64,000 nucleotides of DNA. Origin: Platycnemis pennipes (Eukaryota > Arthropoda > Insecta > Odonata > Platycnemididae). The number at the start of each line of letters is the position of its first letter. Positions within the stretch are counted from its first letter, which is position 1. The position numbers and the translations under genes are program-made. The notes beneath the pieces were generated by a model. That model did no database searches. It was given only the letters and a program-made list of their open reading frames with translations, and was not told the DNA's origin. The stretch spans positions 39,402,354 through 39,466,353 of the forward strand of contig OW121849.1 in the NCBI GenBank assembly GCA_933228895.1, read 5' to 3'. Of the stretch, positions 48,301-60,300 are shown one piece after another.

Positions 48301-51300
48301 GCTTTTAACTAGACTTGTACCAATACCTTTTTTCCAATACCAAACCGATACCTCGATACCACTGGCCGATACCAATAGTAATACTTGCTTACCTTACTTA
48401 TTTTTCTAAAAAAATTTGATGTGTTTTCCTTCTTGTTAGCACCTTTTTGTAGGGACCCAAAATCCTGAACATGGTAACGAGGAAAATTTGCTGAACAGGT
48501 TAGGCCTTCTTTGGCTGTTGAAGATGTATGTATGGGTTGCATAGCTTCCAGGGACCATTACGCGTGCCATCACGATAGTTCATTGATGGCATTAATTTAT
48601 TGTAACAAAGTTTCATTTTCAATTATTACACCTCCCAAAAAATATGTATGATACCTCGTGTTGATGTGGACTCAATAATTAATGATGACTATAAGACCAA
48701 ATAGCACGTTTTGTGTATACTATTCATGCAAAAAGTATTTATAGACTCGACTTTGAGGCTTTATATCCTAAAAAAGGTAGAAGCGAAATTCATAGAGAGC
48801 ATATCAGCATGTAGATAATTTAGCCTTTTGTTTTTTGCAGGTCGCAGACTTTTTTTAATAATTACTTGTGAGGCATGTTTTTATGGTGAGGATGAAAAAT
48901 GGCACATTTTTTTTAGTTGCAGAGGCCAGCGTCACTTTATAGATTGTCATAACAACATGAAATGCACAAATGAAAGGAAATTTTGATAGAATATGAATTG
49001 TACTTTTGCCATGACGTCCGATAAGTTTCAAATATTTACTTATATTTGTTTAAGTTTTTCTAGTCAAAATTTACAAAACTGGGTTTTCTCAATAAGTATG
49101 GAATATTGGAGGCATGCGAGCACCTTCGTCTTCATTTTAAATTTTCTAATGCAAATTCATTGACATCATAACACTTGACTATGCCACAATACTTTATTTG
49201 CATTTCATATTTTTTAAAATCAAGTTTGAAACGTAGGTGGAAACACGGAACAATGTGTGCGTTCAGCAGAACGAACTTGAGTTAACAGCATAAGTTTAAT
49301 ATTTGCCGCTATCTCACCAAACTTTCTTCTTATGTGGATATTTGTCTACTTTTCGGAGGGGGTTGAGCTTTTTACCTCAGGCTTTCGCATAGCCAATTTT
49401 AAGCACTTGTCTCACTTTTATTGTCACCGAAGATCGCAGCTAAGTAAACAAATATGCGACACGTTGGTAAGTCAGTTGAAGAAGGCTGGATTTCAAAATA
49501 ATATGTTTTTATGCGATTTTCACCAAACTAATACTTTCAAGTAAAAGTATCCGAAAAAAAACGAGTACTCAAAAGTATCGAAGTATTGGGAAAATGGCTG
49601 ATACTCAATACTCGCTATCAGTCCAAGTCTACTTCTAACCATAAAAGATAACTCTTTACTTCCTACCCCATCAATATGCCGCAGGGGAAAAAGCTGGTTA
49701 AGCCTTTCCCATTTATATGGAGTGTTTTGCTATATGGCAGTGAGATATGGACTGTGGGACAAACAGAGATGAAAAGAGAGGATTTTCAGATTCGGTGTTT
49801 GTTATAGAAGGATGCGTAAAGTATGCTGGACAAAGCGAGTGACGAATCAAGAGGTATTGAGAAAAGTAGGAGAAGATTGGAATCTATGGACTACATAAAA
49901 AGGAAACGGGACGGATGTATAGGTCATCTACTGTGGCATGAGGGATTGGTGAAGATAATTTTAGAAGGGATAATAGAAGTCAAAAGATATAGAGGAAGAT
50001 CAAGGTTGGAGTATTGGAAGTAGATAATGGAGGACGTTGGATGTGGACGGTTTTTGGAAATGAAGAGGATGGCTGAGAATAGAGAGAATTAGAGATCTGT
50101 CACCAACCTATCCTGATGGATTGACAACTGGAGTAGAAGATCTTGATGATAGTCACTATGGGAATGGTGATGTCATCAAGATGCTCAGATGTATTTTAAA
50201 GAGACTTGTTCATTATATAGGCTTGGCTCATGACATAATAAATAGTGGATGAAGAATTTTCCCATGCTGTATCAGTCACTTTCGTAGTGGCATGTGAAAC
50301 ATACCTTCTCTATTCATGAAGTGTATAGCGACCTTGAACTCCATATCAAATATTGTTTGATGATTAAAAGTTTCATAAAGGTATTATATTTTGTAAATAA
50401 CTGTTTAACTCTGTGCTCTTGCTTTTGTTTTATGGTCAATTTATGTGCATCTTCTTTCAATAGTTGCTGTCTGCCCTGCAGAAGTTTGGCAACAACTTGG
50501 ATGATTACCTTCACCTCATTCTACCCCCTGTTGTTCGCCTGTTTGATTCATCAGAAGTGCCTCTAGCTGTTTGTCGAGCAGCCCTCGAGACTGTTGACCG
50601 GCTAGCAGATGGTGAGGGATCAGGGGGACGGGGGGGTAGTGGCCTGGATTTCTCCGACTTTGCCTCCAGGGTCATTCACCCACTAGTGAGAACACTTGAT
50701 GTGTGTCCACCAGAACTGCGGCCAGTTGCCATGGATACTCTTTGTGCTTTGGTGCTACAACTTGGGAGGAGATACCGCATATTTATACCCTTGGTGCACA
50801 GGGTACTGATAAGGCATCGCATTTCTCACCAACGCTATGAAGTTCTGTGTGCTAAGATTGTCACTGTAAGTTATCATCATTTTATTTTGTGCTAGTGCAT
50901 TTGGGCATTTCGAGAATGCATTGTATTTTTCTGGGCTACCCCCTTAAAATTTAATAATGGTGGAGCTATCAGAATTTAGGAGACTTATCAAATTTCAAGT
51001 TCCCTATCTATAGTGAATTGTGTTTGCTGTAGCCACTTGTTGAATGGTCAGATACGGTGTTTGATTAAGATTGGTGATGATATATGATTTGAATTAAAAT
51101 TTTAAAATAAATTTATAGGTAATTATATTTTTGAACTATATTTCCTCAATGAAATTTTTCTGTGATGAATTTGTAAAATGTTCTCATCAGTTTGATATGG
51201 ATGTTATAAAAAATATGTTAGATTTTTTAAAATTCTTATATACTCTTGCCAAAATTGTTATAGGTCATATGATTTGCATGGCAGACGATAGACAACAAAG

Positions 51301-54300
51301 AATAGCCACACCTAATACTGCATAGAATGACATGATAAATATTTGGTAACCAGAAAATACCCAGCTTGATTTTCTGTCTGAAAAGGCCTCCATTAGATTT
51401 GAACCCAGGGCTTCTTGGAGCTATGGTCAGTCGGTCTTCTTTTTGAATATAGTATGAAAATAGTATGTACTGCCAAGCTTGTTTATAACAAAGTTAAGGG
51501 GACCAAACATTTTCTTCCTTATGACCGAACTTCATTAAACACAGGCTAGTTTTTCTAAAAGCCCTCGCTATAGTGAAGCTTTTTGATGAAGCTTACGAAA
51601 CGAGTCTTACCGAGGTTGGTGTAAATAATCGTCATGAAACCTATTGTCAACAATTTTCTAGGAATCGGGTTGGTGTGGTGGCGGAAGTATTTCCATCTGG
51701 AGAATCTGAGCACAAATCCCATAAGAAGGGGAAAGTGTTTGCCGTAATTCATATCCCTTCTTAATTTACCAACTAACCATCAGATCAAAAAGCTCCGTAC
51801 CTGCTCCAAAAGATGCAAAAAGCCTCGAATTGCCGACCATTTTCTCAAATGCACAACTGACCAAGCTGCTGTTTTCTATTGCTTGTTCCATTTTCTACTG
51901 TTCACTTCATTACTAGCCTTTATGCTTTCCCTTGGTTGGTCCGTTCTTTGCGGAAGCCATTTGGAATAATGTATCGCATTTGTTTCAGCAGACGAAAGGA
52001 GACCATGGAAGTGGTGGAACGGATCCTGCCTTGGAGGGAATTTTCTTTCATCTGATATTATGTCCACATTGAAAAACAGTCTGCTTTACCATGTTTAACA
52101 ATTTTATTGAAATAGCGGTTGCATCACAAGAAGTTCTTTTTAAAGATTTCGTTAGGCCCTTGACGTACTTACAGTAATTTTGTCAGGTGTGTATGCGCAA
52201 TGGTAGTATGATACAAAGGACTGACAAAAATGGGTCTAATGAAGAGCCCTCCTATACCCACAAATGTGTTAAGTATTAATTCATATATTTGCTCAATAAT
52301 GGCAGCAAAACATAGAAAGTAATAGAGACGTATTGAAAGTCAATAAACTAAGAGAGCTACTCCTTTGGTACCGCGTTCATCACATTACATCAAGTAGTTA
52401 CAAGTATAGGTAACATATAATAATTTGCTAACTTCATTAATCTCGTAAATTATAAAATTAACTCACGAAAATGTTCAACATTGATAAATATAGAGTGAAA
52501 AAAAAGGAAACAAATTTAGGAGAGACAACTGAGTAGCTTGTTGTTTTTCCCTTCCGTGCATTTTTGGGCCATGTGTCTATCGGAAATGCTCTTAACTCAC
52601 AGACGTGCGAGTGTGCTCTAGACCACCCGGGAAACAAAAAAGACCAAATACGTATTCGTAACTGCTAATGCTGCAGTATTTCCACCAATATTAACAATAA
52701 ATTAATCGGATGGTGATTTATAACGTGCAGTTATTGCATTGCTAACAGATCATAAGCTATGATAGATGTTGGCCACTTATGGTTTTTATTTTTTATGACT
52801 TGTCCTATATTTTACTATGTAAAATCGCTGGATCAATAAATTATTCATTCATTCATTCATTCATTTGCTGGTGACGGAAACTCTCACAATGGTGGGGGCC
52901 AACTCCAAAAGGGTCTCGTAAAAACCGTATATTTTTACATGACAATCATATACGTCAATTGACGGTGCCCCTGCAATCTCTCGTAATGGCGGGGGTTTCG
53001 CAATAGGCCATGCTCATACTACTGCAGTTTCACTGTACTTTGTGGAAAATTGCCAATCTTCTTTAATCATGTTAATCCACCACATAATGCCTGAAACAAC
53101 TCTTTTTAATTAAAAAACAAGTATTTTAACACATTACAGATCAAGCCTTTTTTTCATTTTATCACAAATTAGAGGATTTTTCATTTTATCACAAATAATG
53201 CCAGTCATGCTGAAAAGTCTCTCCGAGTCCAGTGTTGCTGGTGGTGCTGAAAGGTACTTCTTGCCAGTTTCGGTAGTACAGTAGAGCCTCCATATAACGA
53301 TAGCTCTCAGGAACCAAAAAACCACTCGCTAAATCGAACTCTCATTACTACGAAAGATATTTAAATAATCATTCCACAGCCAGCTCCTAAAAATTTAGCT
53401 GTAGTTTAACCAATATTTTGGGTGCTTTTGGTGAATAGTGAAGAGATATTATTTAGATAGCTTTTAAAAATGATATTTTTGCTCACTTCATTGACCTGTG
53501 GTTGTATTTACTCTCCATGATGTTAAATATCATATAATATGTAGTTATTTGGAATACAAAACGTTGATTTTGCACACCTACCCCCGCACATTATCGTACT
53601 GTCTTGAGTTCCAAGTGCATCACGGCAACAAGTATTGTAGCAGTACGATGGACTATCATTGGGAAAAACGTCGGAACCCAGAAAATTGTCATACCTATTG
53701 TGGAATATTGTCTCGATATTCAATCAAAATCATTATTGTTTCATGCAAGGCCACAAACAAAAAGTTGTGTGTTCCAAATTGAATTTCATCGAGTTACACA
53801 CCATATCTTCTACCGCAATGACCTCTAATGCTAGCTGCGCAATCTTTTTTATAATAATGCCATTTCACCCGGCTACTTTCGTATTTATTAATTAAATGAA
53901 GTCTGGTTACAGATTTAATGACTTACTTTTCCCAGCCATAAAGTTCACCCTAGAAGTGAACTGAACTCGGAGTAACAGAAGCGGGAGAAAAACAAAAAAG
54001 CAACCAAAAGCACACAAACTATAGTGAAATCTACAAGCCCACTTACGGCAATATCCAGAATGTTGAAAATGTACACTTCAATGGCAGAAAATGTGATGGA
54101 AAATTTTTTTCATTGTAATGCAAATAACATGTCATGAGTACAAGCTTGTGTACACGCAACGTGCTGCATATGTTTTCTGTTTTCTCTTTTGGGAGCCGCT
54201 GGAGAGCTTGTGGAGATTGGTTATCCAAAGTTTTGCGTCCATTGTGGGCCTCATCATCAGGATTAAAACAACGAAGAGGAAGTCTCGGCTATATATTGGC

Positions 54301-57300
54301 TAGACATGCCCCCTCCCTTACCATTCTTAGCCTTATTTGGTATTGTTTCTCATTGACAATTTCTCCGCTCACTTCTGAAGGCAAGGCCTGTGCCCCGGGT
54401 ATTTTGGAGGATGTTCCCTCAGGGGGTGGACAAAAGAATCTATTTCGTATGGAGATGAGTATAATGCCGCCATCACAGTTGAAGTTCCATGGATGATTCT
54501 CAGTTTCGACTGCCTCGGGTATCAATCTTGGGTAGTAGCAAGGTTCCTTTGCTGTTACCCGTCCCTTTTCCGGTAAAACTTATGTACTCTGCCTGGACCT
54601 CCAGAGAGGCGCGTTCTGTGACAGCGAATTCCTTATGATACAGAGTGTCCTGTAATGCCACTGAGCGCCATTGGACAAACAGGGCTCTCGAATTGATGCT
54701 TTTGATTTTTACCACGGGCGCTGGCAGTGAAGTTGAATTGGAAGGAATGCTAGGAATTTGTCTGCTGAGGATGTAAGTAACTCCGATTTTTAAGAATTCA
54801 GATTTGAGGTGATACTCTTGAGTGGTTCAATGTAGGCCTCCAGCCCTCACTGCAGCACGGAAGAGCACAAGTGAGGTTCCATATGAAAGCATCAACAGTG
54901 CTAATCCACTATGTAAAACCAACTTTGCATGAACGTGATGCATTTTTTCAATGTCTTTTGCAGCAGTATATGCCATTGTGTTGAAATTATCTTAAGTAGG
55001 CAAATTAGACCGTACACTATCAGCTCAAAGGGTGGCTATTGTGCCAGGGAATGTGATATCAAGGTCAATAGACTAACAGTGAGGGACATCAGATGCATGC
55101 GGTGTCATTGTAGCTTTAGCTTATTGTCTACAATTCTCATTGGGGTTAATTGGTAGAAGAGGCCTATTTTGCCTATATTGTAAGCTTAAGGAGGAGTGAA
55201 CTTTTGCCTAAAATTTTCTTCTGTCTTTAACCACTGTCACCAAGGAGTAATGTGTTCTGAATTTAAATCCTCACTAATTGGGTAATATGCGATACTGTAT
55301 CAGTTTTTAAACAATTTAACTACCCATTTCCTGGATGGAAGGTCTTAGCTAAGGCTATTAAAAACTCAATAGCTTATGGTATAACACCATAGAAATTCAT
55401 GGTCACATAAAGAAAGAAACTAAGTTTATTTCCACTAAATTTTATTATGTACGACTGTTTTCAACGCATAGACATTGTCTTCAGGTACCTATTCTAGGTA
55501 TCTGAAGACAACACCTTTGCGTTGAAACTACATGAAGTCATACATCATAAAATGTAGTGGAAATATACTTAGCTTCTTTCTTTATGTGCCAATTATGAAC
55601 TTGTCAGCTTGTGCTTTCTCTGGTACACCACTCATCAAAACATTATGGTCTAGTTCCTTTGGAGCGCCTAGTGGCTGCTGCTGGCTGCCACTGACCAATG
55701 TGTTGCAATGTAGAGGTCGGGCATCAGCCATTGAAAGTGACACTGCTCAATGTGGCATGGCTGTTGCGTTTGGTGGCTGGCGCCCAATATCCATGACTTG
55801 ACTACTTTTGAAGTTGACGGAATGTGGCCGTCGGTTGTGGCCGCTAAAGTTTTCTTGATGCATCAGCAGACAACTGGAGAATGAAGGCAGCATTATGGGG
55901 ATAGGCAAAGGTGAAGAAGTAGAGGGGAGCTTATGACACGTAGTGGCGACATGGGAGTTCTCTGGAGTGACAGTAGGGGGTATAATCCACAGTTCACCTA
56001 GACAGGAGGAGAAACAGGAGTTGTGGAGCCAGGGAGAGGTTTTGAGCCTAGCATACATGGAATAAAATGGTTAGCTTTAGACCTTCGTTTAAGTTTTGAC
56101 ATGTAGAGTATTGTATAAAAATATTTATCCCAGCTGAGTAGTGCTATTCAGAGAATTAGATCACCTGTTACTCAAAAAATGTGGTTAAATCAGACTTCTG
56201 AAAAAAAAGTATTCATATGGAAGGTTATATACTTCAGAAAGTTGTTTATGAAGAATGATGTATTTGGTTGCTACATTTTTTGTATTGACTCTTCTTTTCA
56301 GGACGCAACCATTGCAGAAGATGAAGACTGCTTGTTAACAAGGCACAGGCTCTCCAGGTTAAAAAATCGAGATGTATCTCTCACCTCTTCTGACACTGCC
56401 ACCATAAAGAGGGTAAATTGCTAAAATTTTCTAGCATCTTGATGTTTGAAATATGTGCTAAACCTTTTTTTTCACTGTCTACATCAGTATTAGTGTTGGT
56501 GATCTTTTGCAATTTTTTTCTTTGTGAATTTTCAGTTACATGTTTCTGCTGCTGATCTTCAAATGGTTTGGACAGCCACTCGCCGTGTTTCTAAAGATGA
56601 TTGGCTGGAATGGCTCAGAAGATTATCCATTGGGCTGTTAAAAGAGTCACCATCTCCTGCTCTGAGGTCTGAATTACATTATGCACTTGTCAATGACACC
56701 ATAAGTTTGCTGAATACTGTATTTCCTGACACATATGAGTTACCTCAAAATAATTCTAAAATTGATCTGCATCTTGTGGATAGAGGGTGGAGCTAAATTT
56801 TCATGCATCCAATCTTGGAACTACTACTAGTGGAAATGACCATCTATTGATTGATATATTATGTTCTTTTGGTTGGAATGTGATGAGAAATTGAAAACAT
56901 AAATTTCCTTCACATTTTATACTATTGGTAGGGACCCTGAAAAGTGGTAAATAAATTCAAGGGAAAGTGGTGTAAAAATCATAGCCCCAGTGGTGCAAAA
57001 ATGCCAAATTTAATACTCCGGCGGTGATAAAAATATTTACGTATTTCTCAAATTAAACAAGCAAATAATTATATTAGAGACAATTTGATACATATAACTT
57101 AATCTATCTAATATTCATTGGTAGTTTACAAAATACATAGAAATATACGCAAAATACAGGTCATTACATGGGTGACTCAATGGCCACTCAGCCTGTGAGA
57201 ACGGTGTTGTGTGGGTTGCCTATGGCAAATTTTCTTGGTACTGCTTCTCTGCCTATTCAAAGCGTAATGTGTAGGGACTCTGAAATTGGTAGAAAAAAGT

Positions 57301-60300
57301 CAAGGGAACACTTTAAAAAATCATAGTGATAGTAGGGTAAAAATGTTGAATTTTAGTGAAACAGGGGTAAAAAGAAAAAGCTATTTAAGATGCGGCTCAA
57401 GCAAAATGACAATGTTAGCGTACCTGACTTAATCTTCCTATAATTTATTTGGAACATATATGCGCTGCATCATACGGAAATATTAGTGTGTCCCTATCTC
57501 GTACTTTTCACTGCCCTACCATGCCGGCAACTCTCCAGCCACTGACCCTCCACCACGGGTGCCGAATCAGTTCGCTGCGGCATAAATGCTGTTGCACCAG
57601 AGTCATATCATCAAGTCAGCAATTCAATACTCAACTCAACATCACATATACTCAGCATCAGTCAGTGAATTCGATAGTTTATTCTTAAATAACTTTTTGC
57701 ATACCCGAGGAGTAATTACAACCCGTCAGTCACAGCTTAGGTGGAGAACTCTTTGAATAAAATTTTTACGTTTAATTGACAATTTAATTTGTCTCTTCGC
57801 CCAACCACTAAGACATTTGAGATACTCTTGTCTAGGGTAGTTATTGGTCCCATTAATGCTATGCGCGGACTTACTGAAATCATCTTTCATAAGCGCAATT
57901 GCTTGAATGGCAACTTCTCTGAAGAATCTTTCGGGATAAATACTACTCAAGTCATATTTCGGCGGTGTGACGTAAACGATGCACCCAGAATCCACCACCG
58001 TCAATACGATCTAGGGAGACATACGCAGATGTCATGGTCACGCATATCATCAGACTGATGATAGCGGCATGGTCACGTAAATAATAATTATGCATATATC
58101 TCACACCATGAGTTTGCAAACATTTTTTCACCAAATGGGAACACTACTTTCGTTATGCATCTTTACATGCATATCAAAATAAAATTTAAGGAATTTCATG
58201 TTTTTTTTTCACAAAATATTGTATGATAGGTTGAAAAAAATGTGAAATTTCACAATAAATATCACATTAACAGTCGAATACCATTAAATATCACGAATAA
58301 AAAGTTATTCGCAAAATTTCGGTGAATTTCGCTAATGTTAAAATGGAAATTTATAACTTATTAGGGTTTTAAAGGGCAAAATAACAATTTTAATGCTCTT
58401 GAAAAAAAATTCTCGAAAAAAACCCATTCAGGGGTTTTCAGGGTCCCTAACTATTTCATAGCTATCATTTTAGAGTTTGCTATTTTTTCTTCCTAACAAC
58501 TCATCAGATCCTGTTGGGCCTTAGCACAGACGTATTCTCAACTGCCACGGGACTTGCTTAATGCGGCTTTTGTGTCTTGCTGGGCAGAACTGAGTAGTTC
58601 TGATCGTGAAGAGTTGATCCACAGTTTGGAGCAAGCCTTAGCAGTTCCTGATTTGCCTGAAGTTACCCAGACCATTCTAAACTTGGCAGAATTCATGGAA
58701 CATTGTGACAAGGTGAGGGCTGTTAAAAAAATGCCTCTACGTGATTTAAATTTTATTTCAGAGTTTTTCCCTGTGTTCTTTTCTCTTGAAATATGCTTAT
58801 TTTTTATTTGTGTTAAGGCTTTATATAGTTGTTCTCCATTTGGTCAAGTTAGAGACCTTATCCTTTGTTCCTCTGGCTTAACTCTTACTGCATTACTCAC
58901 CAGCTTCCCAGTCTCTGCTTTTAGGACCATCACAATCTCTTTTTGCATGTGTTGTCCCTCTACATGCAAGATTTGTCATTCCTCATGAGCATTTATTAGA
59001 CAAGGGTCAGGCTTCTTAATGACTTTATTTGTCTTCTGTCTTTTACTGAAGTAGGTATGTGTTGTATCCAGTATGTTGAAATCAAGCCATCGTTGTACAT
59101 TTTCCTTATTTTTTATTCATAGGGTCCTCTACCTCTTAATCCTCACTTGCTAGGAGAGTGGGCTATGAATTGCAGGGCTTATGCCAAGGCTCTTCATTAT
59201 AAAGAAGATGAATTTCATAAGGGACCAACCTCTCAGGTGATAGAGTCTCTTATATCCATCAACAACAAGTTACAACAAAAAGAGGCAGCTGCTGGTAAGA
59301 TACGATAGAGAGAATATGTGTTGTATCTGTAATATTATGGTTGTTTCCCAAATTTTGTTTGTATCCTTTTGTTCATACTTGAAATTACCCATTAACACTT
59401 GAGAAAACAAATTACTCCAGTTTAATAGCATTAGGTGTGCAAAACATCTCGCACTGGGTTAGATGGAAACTGGCTATAGGATGGTGAGGAATCACTTCAA
59501 GAAATGGAGTGCAAGATATATACATGTTAGGGACAAGAATGGAAAACTTTTAATGGAAAATTAAGGTAAAGCAAAGAGGTGGAAGGAGTATTTGGAGCAA
59601 TAACACTGTGGAAGCAGTCTAAATTTGAAGGTAGTCGAAGAGGAAAATGAATTTGAGAAGGATGATATGGGGAAGACAGTATTAAGATTAGAATTTTACG
59701 CTGCAGTAAGGGACCTGGAAATAAGTAGAGCTTCTAGAATTGACAATGGTGTTGCCCAGCTAATTAAAAATGCAGGAGAGAAGACATTAACACAGCTGTG
59801 CAATACCATCTGCAACATGCTCGACAGAAGAAATACCCACAGATTACAAGAAGAACATTATCATCTCTGTTCCTAAAAGAGAAGGGGGCTAAGAACTGAG
59901 AAATGTTTAGGGCTATAAGCCTGAGCATACATGCCTTGAAGATATTGATAAGGATTGTCTATGGAAGAACAGAATGAAAAGCAGAAGAGTTCCTGTAAGA
60001 GGATCAATTTGGATTCAAGCAAGAGTTCAAGAGGGGCAATTTGTATGTCTCATCCTTTGGATACCCATGTAGAAGAACAACCTACCTTAATTGCGTTTGA
60101 CAGAGTGGATTGGAATTCAGTGCTTGGAATTCTAAAAAGAATTGGTGTGGCCCATAATGACCAAAGAATCATCTGCAGTTTGTATGGAAACGGGTAGCTG
60201 TGATTAACTCTGGACCCAGCAGTGAAGAAGAAAGAGTTAATGAAGGAGTGAGACAAGGCTGTGAACTCATTCCTGTAATTTTAAATGTTTACATAGAGAA

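Larger units (their letters stand above)
41283..50463 (+). other. Intron 15 (9.2 kb), nested transposons
   Basis: Holds a deleted mariner (41953-42839), then a fragmented LINE at 43793-50170 interrupted twice by DNA transposons. Between 42840 and 43792 I see only AT-rich sequence. Confidence 0.8.
50866..56301 (+). other. Intron 16 (5.4 kb)
   Basis: Holds an antisense SINE-like piece (51340-51445), an ATTC microsatellite, a hAT dimerisation relic beside a MITE end (53120-53400), a fibronectin-III-like antisense stretch (about 54560-54760) and a snap-back repeat (55400-55591). The rest is unremarkable. Confidence 0.65.

Noticed and set aside
54134..54525. Overlapping open frames on both strands (120 and 78 codons)
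   Set aside because: Neither shows a domain. Only the neighbouring fibronectin-like stretch was kept, at low confidence.
58713..58988. Extension of an mTOR exon beyond 58712
   Set aside because: Conserved sequence stops at DK and resumes at GPLPL in the exon at 59123; this stretch is intron.
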